64,000 nt of DNA from Marvinbryantia formatexigens (lineage in GTDB: Bacteria > Bacillota > Clostridia > Oscillospirales > Ruminococcaceae): contig JAETPU010000001.1 of NCBI GenBank assembly GCA_021771035.1, positions 248,001 through 312,000 on the forward strand. The letters are read 5' to 3'. The position numbers and the translations under genes were made by a program. Below, piece by piece: positions 17,561 through 28,319 of the stretch. The notes under the pieces were generated by a model. It saw nothing but the letters and a program-made list of their open reading frames with translations. It ran no database searches and was not told the origin of the DNA. Numbering within the stretch: the stretch's first letter is position 1; every line of letters begins with the position of its first letter.

Positions 17561-18724
17561 TCAGCCAATCTGCTCAATGGTACGCATGACGTAATCTCCA
17601 AACTGCTCGCAGGTAGCTCCGGTATCACGCCCTGTCACCACCAATTTTTTCTCCTGGAACATACATCTATCCAATGCCTGCTCCAGCCGCTGTGCCTGCT
17701 GCTGACGCCCGATATGCTGCAGCAGCAGCACGGAGGCCCGCAGCATGGAACAGGGATCTGCATACTGCTGGCGCCCCTCCTGCACCATCCGCGGCGCGGA
17801 GCCATGGATGGCCTCAAACATTGCGTAGCGCTTTCCGATGTTGGCGCTTCCCGCGGTTCCTACACCGCCCTGGAATTCCGCAGCCTCGTCCGTGATGATG
17901 TCGCCATACAAATTGGGCAGTACAAACACACTGAAATCCCGGCGGCGTTTCGTATCGATGAGCTTCGCCGTCATAATGTCGATATACCAATCGTCCGTGG
18001 TGATCTGGGGATACTCCTGTCCGATCTCCTTGCACAGGCGCAGGAATTTTCCATCCGTCGTCTTGACCACATTGGCCTTAGTGACGATGGAGACGCGGTT
18101 CTTGCCGTTTTTAGCGGCATACTCGTAGGCCAGGCGGGCAATCCTCTGAGTTCCCTGAGAGGTTGTCACAGTGAAGTCCACTGCCAATTCCTCGTCCACA
18201 TCCACGCCCTGAGAGCCCAGTGTATAGGCGCCCTCCGTGTTCTCCCGGAAAAAGATCCAGTCAATCCCCTGCTCCGGCACCTTAACCGGGCGCAGGTTGG
18301 CGAACAAATCCAATTCCCGGCGCATTGCCACATTGGCACTCTCCACATTGGGCCAGGGATCCCCTGCCCGCGGCGTAGTGGTTGGCCCCTTGAGAATCAC
18401 ATGGCACGCCTTGAGCTCTTCGAGCACATCGTCCGGAATGGCCTTGTTGCATTCAACACGCCTTTCAATCGTCAAACCGTCAATGGTGCGGAATTCCACC
18501 TTTCCCGCAGCCACTTCATCCCGCAGCAAGAACTCCAGAACCCGCTGTGCCTGTGCAGTGATTACCGGCCCGATTCCATCTCCTCCGCAAACCCCAATGA
18601 TAATGGGATCCAGTTTAGTGTAATCCACAAATTCGGTATCCTGCTTCATACGTTCAATGCGTTCCAGCTGCTGCCGGATAATCTGTGAAAAATGTTGTGC
18701 CGCTCTGTCTAATTTCGATTGCAA
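17561..18724 (-). CDS. Isocitrate/isopropylmalate dehydrogenase family protein (NAD-type IDH-like)
   Basis: A beta-decarboxylating dehydrogenase of about 387 residues. Motifs include GVCGGDGIGP, the substrate region WIFFRENTEGAYT, the metal-site DIMTAKLID and LPNLYGDIITDEAAEFQGGVG, and AIHGSAPRM. The typical isopropylmalate Arg signature is not conserved, so NAD-linked isocitrate dehydrogenase is the better guess; tartrate- or homoisocitrate-type activity cannot be excluded. Start unsure: TTG 18724 is preceded by GGGGTGA at 8 nt, and GTG 18736 is possible. Co-transcribed with rex, which links it to NADH balance. Confidence 0.88.
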   Translation of the reverse strand: MQSKLDRAAQHFSQIIRQQLERIERMKQDTEFVDYTKLDPIIIGVCGGDGIGPVITAQAQRVLEFLLRDEVAAGKVEFRTIDGLTIERRVECNKAIPDDVLEELKACHVILKGPTTTPRAGDPWPNVESANVAMRRELDLFANLRPVKVPEQGIDWIFFRENTEGAYTLGSQGVDVDEELAVDFTVTTSQGTQRIARLAYEYAAKNGKNRVSIVTKANVVKTTDGKFLRLCKEIGQEYPQITTDDWYIDIMTAKLIDTKRRRDFSVFVLPNLYGDIITDEAAEFQGGVGTAGSANIGKRYAMFEAIHGSAPRMVQEGRQQYADPCSMLRASVLLLQHIGRQQQAQRLEQALDRCMFQEKKLVVTGRDTGATCEQFGDYVMRTIEQIG

Positions 18725-18807
18725 AGTCCTTTTCACCCCATCAGTTTTAATTTTTATATCTTGCTGTGTGCCGTGAAGCTCTCGCATTATATGGTATAAC
18801 TATACTT

Positions 18808-18836
18808 ATTTTAATCTACTTATACTTTATTGTCAA
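18808..18836 (-). promoter_or_regulatory. Promoter of idh-rex
   Basis: On the minus strand TTGACA (18831-18836) and TAAAAT (18808-18813) are 17 nt apart, close to the sigma-A consensus. The start site falls near 18801, leaving a leader of about 75 nt. Confidence 0.8.
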
Positions 18837-18847
18837 TCTTTTAACAC
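18830..18847. promoter_or_regulatory. Rex operator-like site
   Basis: TTGTCAATCTTTTAACAC matches the known Rex site TTGTTAA-N4-TTAACAA at 12 of 14 defined positions and covers the -35 box, the usual arrangement for repression by steric block. Confidence 0.7.
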
Positions 18848-19349
18848 GTCCGGTCCCAGGAATCTTGTTCCTCCAATCCATACAGGCCGAGGCATCTGAA
18901 TCCATACACGTTCTTGGATTACCAATGCCAGGAGAGCGAACTCAAAGCGAAAGCGGAATCGTCTATCGCGGCTCCCGCGTTACTTTCCAAAGCTTCACAG
19001 CGATTTTCCCGGCGCCGCCGCCTTCCCCTTCACCAATTTGGATCATGTTTCAGGCGGCACATGAAAATTCTCCTTCAGACGGTGTACCATCCTGAGGCAG
19101 AAGGAACAGTCCCAAACGGCGCGCCGCTCCCCGGCAATGCCACGGCGGAAATGTGCTTTTGAATACGGGCGGACCCCGGTTCAAACTGAGCCGCGGTTTT
19201 CAGAAACTGTTCTGGAGGTCAGTGGGAAAACACTCTGGAATTTGTCCGGTAATCATGCTATACTGTACCGAAAAGAGGGCATTTTCCGCCCTATGTTCGG
19301 TAAAAACTTCATTCCAGCAGTTCTCTGCTTCAGAAAGGACGAAATCATC
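18848..19349. other. Intergenic, mostly featureless
   Basis: About 500 nt with no gene seen. An extended -10 (TGCTATACT, ending 19264) lies 85 nt before the SGNH hydrolase start and is a candidate promoter; no good -35 accompanies it. Confidence 0.45.
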
Positions 19350-20423
19350 ATGCCGCAATCACTCTCGCAGTTGGACAAAAACTTTCAAATTGCGCAGGAC
19401 GCCGGACAGGATCTGCGTTACCAGCCGGTTCCCTCCCCCATTTTCCAGGTGGACGGAATCCTGCATCAGCCCGTCTCGGACGCCTTCTGCCGCCTGCCCC
19501 TGGAAAAACTGGAACTGTTTTCCCAGGAACTGCAGCAGCTGGCCTTTCATACCTCCGGCGCGAAAGTGCGTTTCTGTACGGATTCCCCTATTATCGCCCT
19601 GCGCGCGACTCTGTATAACGGGGACGATATGCCCCATATGCCGCGAACCGGTTCCTCCGGGTTTGATCTGTATGTGCGTGAGGAACATTCCAGCGGCTAT
19701 CAGTACCGCAAATCCTTCATGCCTCAGACCAGCGGGGAAACTTTGGTGGAGGGCTTTTGGGAGACAACGGGCGCCCCGCGGGAAATCCTGATAAATCTGC
19801 CCCTCTATAACGGCGTTCGCTCGCTGGAAATTGGGGTTGTACCCACTGCCGTTCTGCTTGCGCCAAAGCCTATTGAAAAAAAGCCCTTTGTTTTTTACGG
19901 TTCCTCCATCACCCAGGGCGGCTGTGCCTCCCGGCCTGGCAACAGCTACAGCGCTATCCTGTCCCGCTGGTTCGACTATGACTTTTATAACTTCGGGTTC
20001 AGCGGTAATGCCAAGGGCGAGCCTGCGATGGCAAAGCTTCTTGCAGAATTCGACGCCTCCATTTTCTTTTTGGATTACGACCACAACGCCCCCACCGTGG
20101 AACACCTGCAGAAAACCCATGAACCCTTTTTTAAGGTTCTGCGGGACGCTCATCCTCAAATGCCGGTAGTCTTCATCACTAAGCCGGACTTTGAGAACAA
20201 CCCTGCCGAAAACGCCCAACGCAGGGCCATTGTGTATGCCACCTATCAGAACGCACTGGCAGCCGGCGACAAGCGGGTTTGGTTTGTGGACGGGGCCACC
20301 CTCTTCGGCAAGCAGGATCGGGATGCCTGCACAGTGGACGGCTGCCATCCCAACGATTTGGGCTTTTACCGGATGGCGCAGACCCTGCGGCCTGTTGTAG
20401 AGGAAATTCTTTCTCAAAACTGA
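19350..20423 (+). CDS. SGNH/GDSL-type hydrolase
   Basis: A 357-residue two-domain esterase. The C-terminal SGNH fold (from about residue 178) has GSSITQGG at 184-191 (nucleophile Ser186; the usual GDS Asp is Ser), FSGNAKGEP with the block III Asn, DYDHNAPT, and catalytic DGCHPND near the end. The N-terminal beta-rich domain (about 30-175) resembles the accessory domain of SGNH_hydro_3 carbohydrate esterases. No signal peptide. AAAGGA lies 10 nt before the ATG. Predicted to deacetylate or deacylate a glycan or small ester. Flanked by a strong terminator, so probably a single-gene unit. Confidence 0.85.
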   Translation: MPQSLSQLDKNFQIAQDAGQDLRYQPVPSPIFQVDGILHQPVSDAFCRLPLEKLELFSQELQQLAFHTSGAKVRFCTDSPIIALRATLYNGDDMPHMPRTGSSGFDLYVREEHSSGYQYRKSFMPQTSGETLVEGFWETTGAPREILINLPLYNGVRSLEIGVVPTAVLLAPKPIEKKPFVFYGSSITQGGCASRPGNSYSAILSRWFDYDFYNFGFSGNAKGEPAMAKLLAEFDASIFFLDYDHNAPTVEHLQKTHEPFFKVLRDAHPQMPVVFITKPDFENNPAENAQRRAIVYATYQNALAAGDKRVWFVDGATLFGKQDRDACTVDGCHPNDLGFYRMAQTLRPVVEEILSQN

Positions 20424-20530
20424 CCAAGCTCTGCGGCATTCCCCGGTGGTTCTTTGGGGCCAATTTTTTCTTTTCCACAAGACGGAAGGCTTTGTGCCCT
20501 CAGCTGCCCTGGCCAATTATCTGAATTTTC

Positions 20531-20567
20531 AAAAACAGTACCGGTAGTTTTACCGGTACTGTTTTTT
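20531..20567. terminator. Terminator after SGNH hydrolase
   Basis: Perfect 13-bp stem AACAGTACCGGTA with its complement around GTTT, followed by T6. Confidence 0.9.
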
Positions 20568-21057
20568 ATGCCGCCGAGCAGGCGGAAAAAGCCTCTCAGT
20601 TTAACTGGGGGTGGATAATCCCCGCATCTCAAAAATGCTGGGCATGATTTCCTTCGTAAAAAGACGCAGCACCGTTTTGCTGTACAAAAGCCAAGGGTTT
20701 TCATAATAAAAATAAGTTCGATCCCATTTCACCAAACCGGCTGTATACTCTTTTTACATCAAAAAATAGGAACTGGGAAATGTACCGTTCCTGTGCAACA
20801 AAAATAGTGCCGAACATCTTCTCGGGTTCGCCAGAAACACAATCCTAGTTTTCTTGATGTAATAGAAAATGGAAGGTTTGCTTCTGTGTGACAAAATCCG
20901 TGCGAAGTAGGTGTGTTTTTCATTAAAGCAAACTCAATTTTTTAAATTTCGGAGATGTCACACCGGCCTCGCACTATTTTCCGGTTCGGGTTTATAGCCT
21001 CAGGGTGTCACGGCAGCATAAAAGGAAAATTAATAAAACTGCAAATCTATTTTACTA
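20568..21057. other. AT-rich intergenic, no gene seen
   Basis: About 490 nt of clearly lower GC than the rest of the window, with no credible frame. It ends in the promoter of the DUF2089 unit. Confidence 0.5.
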
Positions 21058-21086
21058 TTGACTTTAATAAAATTAAACTATATACT
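21058..21086 (+). promoter_or_regulatory. Promoter of the DUF2089 operon
   Basis: TTGACT (21058-21063) and TATACT (21081-21086) with a 17-nt spacer in an AT-rich setting, 38 nt before the start codon. Confidence 0.8.
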
Positions 21087-21123
21087 CAATATTATAAAAG
21101 TCATTTTCAAAAAGGGTGGTGCT

Positions 21124-21426
21124 ATGGCTATCGAATTTGTCCCGGACTGGATGGCAAACCTGGAGGAGGAGGATATCACCTTTATCCGTAATTTTCTTCT
21201 GGCATCCGGTTCCCTCAAAGAAGTCGCCGGTCTGTATGGTGTTACCTACCCCACTGTCCGGCTGCGCCTGGATCGCCTGATCCAAAAAATCAAGATCAAT
21301 CTGGACAATGAGAGCGACCCCTTTATTTCACTGGTAAAACGTCTTGCCCTCAATGAAAAGCTTGATTTTGACACCGCGAAAATCTTAATTTCCGCATACA
21401 AAAAAAGGGAGGGTTCCGTATTATGA
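21124..21426 (+). CDS. DUF2089 family protein (helix-turn-helix part only)
   Basis: A 100-residue DUF2089 member. The conserved block DWMANLEEEDITFIRNFLLA followed by SGSLKEVAGLYGVTYPTVR reads as a sigma-like helix-turn-helix. The N-terminal zinc ribbon present in longer DUF2089 proteins is absent. Starts at ATG after AAGGGTGGTG. It overlaps the next gene by 4 nt (ATGA), so the two are translationally coupled. Likely a small DNA-binding regulator; target unknown. Confidence 0.85.
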   Translation: MAIEFVPDWMANLEEEDITFIRNFLLASGSLKEVAGLYGVTYPTVRLRLDRLIQKIKINLDNESDPFISLVKRLALNEKLDFDTAKILISAYKKREGSVL

Positions 21427-21602
21427 GTTTTGGTATCAATATGATTTTTGCCATTATCCTGTTGGTTTTCGTTTTGGTTGGAATACCCGTCATCCTGTTT
21501 TTTGCCATCCGGGCTCTGATTCGATACAATGCCCAGCAAAAGAGAGGGAAATCCGTTCAGCAGGAGGAACTGGAACGCATGAAAATTGACGATCTGGAAT
21601 AA
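21423..21602 (+). CDS. Small membrane protein coupled to DUF2089
   Basis: 59 residues with one long hydrophobic segment (about 7-33) and a charged tail ending ELERMKIDDLE. It overlaps the DUF2089 gene by 4 nt and is followed by a terminator. The pair resembles a one-helix membrane tether plus cytosolic DNA-binding partner, as in anti-sigma systems; that role is inference. Family not recognised. Confidence 0.7.
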   Translation: MSFGINMIFAIILLVFVLVGIPVILFFAIRALIRYNAQQKRGKSVQQEELERMKIDDLE

Positions 21603-21642
21603 TCCTGGTTGTACCATTTTTCATTTTGACCGTGATTATAAC

Positions 21643-21678
21643 AGAGAAAGCACGCCGCAGCCGCGGCGTGCTTTCTCT
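21643..21678. terminator. Bidirectional terminator between DUF2089 unit and groEL
   Basis: A 16-bp perfect stem (21643-21658 with 21663-21678) with a 4-nt loop, between convergent units and followed by ATTTTC. Confidence 0.85.
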
Positions 21679-21704
21679 ATTTTCTTCAGTAACCTGAGAC
21701 GTGA

Positions 21705-23360
<1,656 letters not shown>

Positions 23361-23408
23361 TCAATTCTAAGCTGCAAACTCTGCAAAGGAATCAAAAAAA
23401 CGGGCCGC

Positions 23409-23749
<341 letters not shown>

Positions 23750-23754
23750 CATAT

Positions 23755-23782
23755 ATTTTAACGATATTTCAGGAAAAATCAA
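23755..23782 (-). promoter_or_regulatory. Promoter of groESL
   Basis: TTGATT (23777-23782) and TAAAAT (23755-23760) with a 16-nt spacer on the minus strand; CIRCE lies just downstream, at the expected start site. Confidence 0.7.
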
Positions 23783-24355
23783 GTGTTTTTCTCAAGAAAA
23801 AATTTGTTTCTGGCATTATTTACATTTTATTAACTTTTGCCATGGCATTTTTGTCAATCGGGATGCCAATGGGAGCAAGTCTTCCCTCATTCTGGGGCGG
23901 TTATGCATATTCTTTTCCCCGCCGCTGCGCCCAACGCCGCATTTGCGGTTTCCTGGCGGCGGAGCTATGTTTCCACAGCTCGCAGCATTTCCGAGTTTTA
24001 TTGGCCAGGCCCTTTTCCAGGTATCGGAAACCGCTTTGCCTTCACGAGGAGCGGTATTTGGTACCTTAATCGCCGCAGCCCGGGATTGCTTGCGTCCTAG
24101 TTACTGAAGCAATCTCTGCAGCACATCGGCAAATTCAGGGATTGCGCCCGCGTTTCACCGAGCCGGAGACAGCTTCCCTGTAATACAATACCGCACGCAT
24201 CCAGAGAAAATTAGCCGTTCCTGCCAGTTGTCGCCACGAAATACCATTCCTGGAATTTTCTTGAGGAACGCTTTGGCCAGACGATGAACCCGCTGCCAAA
24301 ATTCAAAAACAGGCTCCTGTCTATCTTCTGAATCCGCCGTGGAATCTGTCTCAAT
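23783..24355. other. Intergenic, no gene seen
   Basis: About 570 nt between the groES promoter and the FAD dehydrogenase stop. Several short frames exist on both strands, none with a ribosome site or recognisable protein. No structured element was picked out. Confidence 0.45.
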
Positions 24356-25969
24356 TTATCCGTCCTGCGCCCCAGGGGCAAACTGTGCGATCAGCGCCTG
24401 AGCCACCCGGATGCCGTCCACTGCCGCAGACATGATGCCGCCTGCATAGCCGGCTCCTTCACCCGCAGGATAAAGCCCCCGGGCCCCCAGCGCCTGGCAG
24501 TCCTCTCCCCGCAGCAGACGCACCGGAGAGGAAGTTCGGGTCTCCGGACCGGTAAGCACGGCGTCCTTATCTCCAAAGCACCGCATTTTCAGCGCAAATC
24601 CCCTAAGGCCCTCCTTAAGCATTTGGGTCACCTTGTCCGGGAACAGCCCGGAAAAATCCCCGGGCACACAGCCCCTGGCGTAGGTGGGTTCAACCCGGCC
24701 AAGTTCAGCGCCCGGTTTGCCTGCCAAAAAGAGGCCCGCGGTCTGCACCGGCGCGCGGTAATCCCCGCCCGCCATGGCGAACGCCCGGCGTTCCAGCTGC
24801 CGCTGAAATTGGAACCCATCCATGGGGTTTGTTCCAAAGTCCTTGGGAGAAACCGATACCACCAGTGCCGCGTTGGCATTTTTCCCATCCCGGGCAAATT
24901 CACTCATCCCGTTGGTGACGGTCCCTCCCGGTTCAGAACTGGAGGGTACCACCAGTCCGCCCGGGCACATACAGAAGGTGTATACGGCGTCCTCTCCCCG
25001 GCGCTGGGAGAGCTGGTATTCCCCCTTGCCCAACGCCGGATGCCCCGCATAGGCGCCGAAGAGGCTCTCGTCCACCCGGCTCTGCAGGTGCTCGATGCGC
25101 ACCCCCACAGAAAATGGCTTAGGTTCCAGGGGCAGCCCCTTTTCGATGAGCATGGAGAAGGTATCCCTGGCACTGTGGCCTATCGCCAAAATAACAGCCT
25201 GGGCGGGAACCTCTCCCTGGGGTGTTTTCACCGCGCATACCCGGCCGTCACGCAGCAGCAGCTGGGTCATTGGTGTGAGAAAGCGGATCTCTCCGCCCAG
25301 ACGCTCAATTTCCCTGCGGATTTCCCGAACCACTCCCCGCAGCTGATCCGTACCGATATGGGGCTTGGCCCTGTGCAAAATCTGTTTGGGCGCTCCAAAG
25401 CGCACCAGTTCCCGCAGCACATACTCGCACCGGGGATCGTTGATACGAGTGGTCAGCTTGCCGTCGGAAAAGGTTCCGGCGCCGCCCTCGCCAAACTGAA
25501 CATTGGTGGCACTGTCCAGTTCCCCGGTTTTCCAGAAGCCCTCCACCGCCTTGACCCGGTTTTTCACCTGGTCGCCGCGTTCCAGAATCAGCGGGCGATA
25601 GCCATTTTGAGCCAGAATCAGCCCCGCGAACATCCCCGCAGGCCCAAACCCGATGATCACCGGCCTGCCGGAAAGCGGAACAGAACCCGGGGTAAAAACC
25701 AATTCCTGCCTTTGGCGGAGCCGGGCGGAAATTCCGCGCCGCCCAAGCTCCTCCACTGCCGCCTTTTCCGCGTGAGAATCCTCCATCTCAATGGCCACGG
25801 AGCACACCAGCTGGATGTGCCCGCGGCGCCTGGCATCTATCGAAACCTTATGCAGATGGCTTTCACAGATTTGACGTCGGTATCCTCCCAAAAGCGCCTG
25901 AGCCTTCACCAAGGCCTGTTCGGGGGGCTGCTCCATGGAAATACGGATATCGGAAAGCAGAATTGCCAT
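24356..25969 (-). CDS. FAD-dependent dehydrogenase (COG2509 type)
   Basis: A 537-residue NAD(P)/FAD-dependent oxidoreductase of a conserved family of unknown reaction. An N-terminal ferredoxin-like region (1-90) is followed by the dinucleotide-binding motif GFGPAGMFAGLILAQNG (about 110). A second signature is FGEGGAGTFSDGKLTTR. The C-terminal PAGEGAGYAGGIMSAAVDGI closes the FAD site. GGGAGG lies 7 nt before the ATG. Stands alone between cdaR and groES. Family members are widespread in anaerobic Firmicutes; substrate not known. Confidence 0.88.
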   Translation of the reverse strand: MAILLSDIRISMEQPPEQALVKAQALLGGYRRQICESHLHKVSIDARRRGHIQLVCSVAIEMEDSHAEKAAVEELGRRGISARLRQRQELVFTPGSVPLSGRPVIIGFGPAGMFAGLILAQNGYRPLILERGDQVKNRVKAVEGFWKTGELDSATNVQFGEGGAGTFSDGKLTTRINDPRCEYVLRELVRFGAPKQILHRAKPHIGTDQLRGVVREIRREIERLGGEIRFLTPMTQLLLRDGRVCAVKTPQGEVPAQAVILAIGHSARDTFSMLIEKGLPLEPKPFSVGVRIEHLQSRVDESLFGAYAGHPALGKGEYQLSQRRGEDAVYTFCMCPGGLVVPSSSEPGGTVTNGMSEFARDGKNANAALVVSVSPKDFGTNPMDGFQFQRQLERRAFAMAGGDYRAPVQTAGLFLAGKPGAELGRVEPTYARGCVPGDFSGLFPDKVTQMLKEGLRGFALKMRCFGDKDAVLTGPETRTSSPVRLLRGEDCQALGARGLYPAGEGAGYAGGIMSAAVDGIRVAQALIAQFAPGAQDG

Positions 25970-26071
25970 TATTTTTCCTCCCTGCAAAGTTTAGAACATC
26001 TCTTTACCTGCAAACCAGCCGCCAGTACAAATCCCCGTGCCTAAACGGCATACCCCGGCGGGTTCAGGCAC

Positions 26072-26104
26072 AAAAAATGGGAAGAATCCCTCTTCCCATT
26101 TTTC
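26072..26104 (-). terminator. Terminator after cdaR
   Basis: 13-bp perfect stem (26073-26085 with 26091-26103) with a 5-nt loop directly after the cdaR stop; its T-rich arm continues into a T run on the minus strand. Confidence 0.85.
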
Positions 26105-26106
26105 TG

Positions 26107-27384
26107 TTATTTTTCGCTGACATTGATGGAGACGCTGTAATCCCCATAGGGCCACACGGTTCCCCTGCCGGGAATGGCCACCTTAACAGGCGCCTTATAT
26201 TCCCCGGTCAGGATCTCCTGATCGCTGATATCCACCGTTGCCACAATATCGTCCGCCGTCATCTCATTAACCTCACTGGACGGCCCAATCACAGTTACCC
26301 TCAGGCTCTTGGTGGAGATGGAGACGTCATAGTTGGCGGGGGCATTTACTACCGACAAATTCTTGACATAGAAGGTCTTTTGCTTCATGCCGCTGGTATC
26401 AAAGTTCACCGAAACCGCCGTTACGTTATCCAGGTTCACAAAGTCTGTGGGAAGTTCCACCGTGAAGGCATAGGAGCTGTCCAGGGAGAGGGTCTTGAGA
26501 TCGATATACCCCACCACAAGCTCGCTGTAGTTATCCATCACCTCAGCCGGACCCGCCACATTGACAGTCTGGGCGGAAAGCTCATATTCCAGCTTACTGA
26601 CATCAAAACCTGTTGGCACATTGATGAACTTTACCACCAAGGGCAGTTCCTTTTTCTTGAGAACCGGCAGCTTCACATCCGCGGACTCCTTATCCAATTT
26701 CAGATGCTCGCTGATAATCGGTTCATTATTTTCATCGTACAGCACAATCTTCTGGGCCTTGAGGGTCTCTGTTGAGGTGAGTTCCCGGTCCGCCTCCACT
26801 TTCACAACCGCGCGGCTGATCTTGGTAATCTCCTCCTCAGGCCCGCTGACAGTGACCTCCAGGGGATTGGGAATCGCTGTCTCCATGGTAAAGCCTTCCG
26901 GAATGGTGGCACCCGAAACGTCCACCTCCACCTTAAAGGTCTTGTTTACCAGCCGCCCGAACTTCACCTGTACCTTGCGGGGGGTTACCCGCTCGATGGT
27001 AAACTCCTTGTTGGAGGAAGATTTCACGGTGGCCTGCAATTCCAGTGTGGCGTCCCCTGGGGCTGTCACCCCGTTCATGAGAGCCGTCACCTCAATATCG
27101 TCGGCAGTGATGCTGTCAATCAGATAGCGGCGTGCCGTCACCAAAACATCCACCGTGGTATCATTGCCGGAAATCACATTGAGCCCCAGCTGGCGGATTC
27201 TGGTATCCTGCGTATTGATGGTGATGGGAACACCTTGAATCACTTTTGTGGTATCCGGATACAGGTTATATACAATGGTTCCCCACACGCCCACTGCAAT
27301 AATCAGGGACATTACCCAGAGGAAGGTTTTATTTTCCAGCCACTTATTTAAATTGATTTTCTTCCACTGAAACTTTTCTTTCAT
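26107..27384 (-). CDS. cdaR: YbbR-domain regulator of diadenylate cyclase (CdaR)
   Basis: A 425-residue membrane-anchored protein with one N-terminal transmembrane helix (about 20-40, FLWVMSLIIAVGVWGTIVY) and an extracellular region of tandem YbbR repeats, rich in beta segments of the form TVNVAGPAEVMDNYSELV. In Bacillus, CdaR binds and modulates CdaA. Here it overlaps cdaA by 4 nt and is translated right after it, as in other Firmicutes. glmM, which often follows, is absent; a terminator comes next. Confidence 0.93.
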   Translation of the reverse strand: MKEKFQWKKINLNKWLENKTFLWVMSLIIAVGVWGTIVYNLYPDTTKVIQGVPITINTQDTRIRQLGLNVISGNDTTVDVLVTARRYLIDSITADDIEVTALMNGVTAPGDATLELQATVKSSSNKEFTIERVTPRKVQVKFGRLVNKTFKVEVDVSGATIPEGFTMETAIPNPLEVTVSGPEEEITKISRAVVKVEADRELTSTETLKAQKIVLYDENNEPIISEHLKLDKESADVKLPVLKKKELPLVVKFINVPTGFDVSKLEYELSAQTVNVAGPAEVMDNYSELVVGYIDLKTLSLDSSYAFTVELPTDFVNLDNVTAVSVNFDTSGMKQKTFYVKNLSVVNAPANYDVSISTKSLRVTVIGPSSEVNEMTADDIVATVDISDQEILTGEYKAPVKVAIPGRGTVWPYGDYSVSINVSEK

Positions 27385-28241
27385 TTTGCTTTCCTCCGGA
27401 AGACAGATTTTTTCTTTCCGGGCTCAGTACGGTGATCCGGCAGCAGCCTGTTCTCCAACAGGTTGCGCAGGGTCTCCGGATTGAAATTCCTGGTTAATAC
27501 GCCGCGTTCCGCCACAGAAATGGTACCCGTCTCCTCCGACACCACCAGCACCAGGGCATCCGAATTTTCACTCATGCCCAGGGAGGCGCGGTGCCGGGTA
27601 CCCAGCTGTTTGCTGATATCATAGTTTTCAGACAAAGGCAGAAAACACCCCGCCGAATACAGGCGCCCCATACGCATAATCACCGCGCCGTCATGCAGCG
27701 GAGAATTGGGGAAAAAGATATTTCCCATGAGCTCTGCGCTGGGTGTGGCGTTGATGATGGTTCCGGTTTTAATAATTTCTCCCAGCTTTGTCTGGCGTTC
27801 AATGACCAGCAGAGCGCCCACTTTTTGCTTAGAGAGCATGGGGAACCCGGTGCAGATGGCATCGATAGCCACACGCCAGGCACGCTCCTCCTCTTTTTCA
27901 TCCATGGGAGACATGGAAAAAACGCCCAAATCGGAAATTTTAGCCCGTCCAACCTGTTCCAGGGCCCGGCGCAGCTCCGGCTGAAACACCACCAGCAGAG
28001 CGATGACACCGAAGTTCATCACATTTTCCATAATAAACTTCATACTGCGCAGCCCCAGCATTTTTGCCAGGAAATAGGAGATAAAAATGACCAGGAGACC
28101 CTTCACCAGCTGCCCGGCACGAGTCTCCTTGACCAGCTGAATCCCTTTATAGATTAAAAATGCAACCAAGAGGATATCCACAATATCCAATAAACCGATA
28201 TCCCGAACGATATTGGTAATCGACTTCAGCCATATCTCCAT
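27381..28241 (-). CDS. cdaA: Diadenylate cyclase CdaA
   Basis: A 286-residue membrane-bound enzyme making c-di-AMP from two ATP. Three N-terminal helices (about 18-90) precede the DAC domain, whose active-site motifs D184-G-A and R216-H-R are intact. AAAGGAAG lies before the ATG. c-di-AMP controls potassium and osmolyte balance and the cell wall. First gene of cdaA-cdaR; the aminotransferase gene ends 78 nt upstream, so read-through is possible. Confidence 0.97.
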   Translation of the reverse strand: MEIWLKSITNIVRDIGLLDIVDILLVAFLIYKGIQLVKETRAGQLVKGLLVIFISYFLAKMLGLRSMKFIMENVMNFGVIALLVVFQPELRRALEQVGRAKISDLGVFSMSPMDEKEEERAWRVAIDAICTGFPMLSKQKVGALLVIERQTKLGEIIKTGTIINATPSAELMGNIFFPNSPLHDGAVIMRMGRLYSAGCFLPLSENYDISKQLGTRHRASLGMSENSDALVLVVSEETGTISVAERGVLTRNFNPETLRNLLENRLLPDHRTEPGKKKSVFRRKAK

Positions 28242-28319
28242 AAATCTACTTCCTTTATTGAAACTTACGAATTGTCATCAATTTGATACAATTTTATTTT
28301 AACACAGGATGGCACTAAA

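Noticed and set aside
24920-25060. Frameshift or split in the FAD dehydrogenase
   Set aside because: The 537-residue frame is continuous and all motifs are in order, so no break exists.
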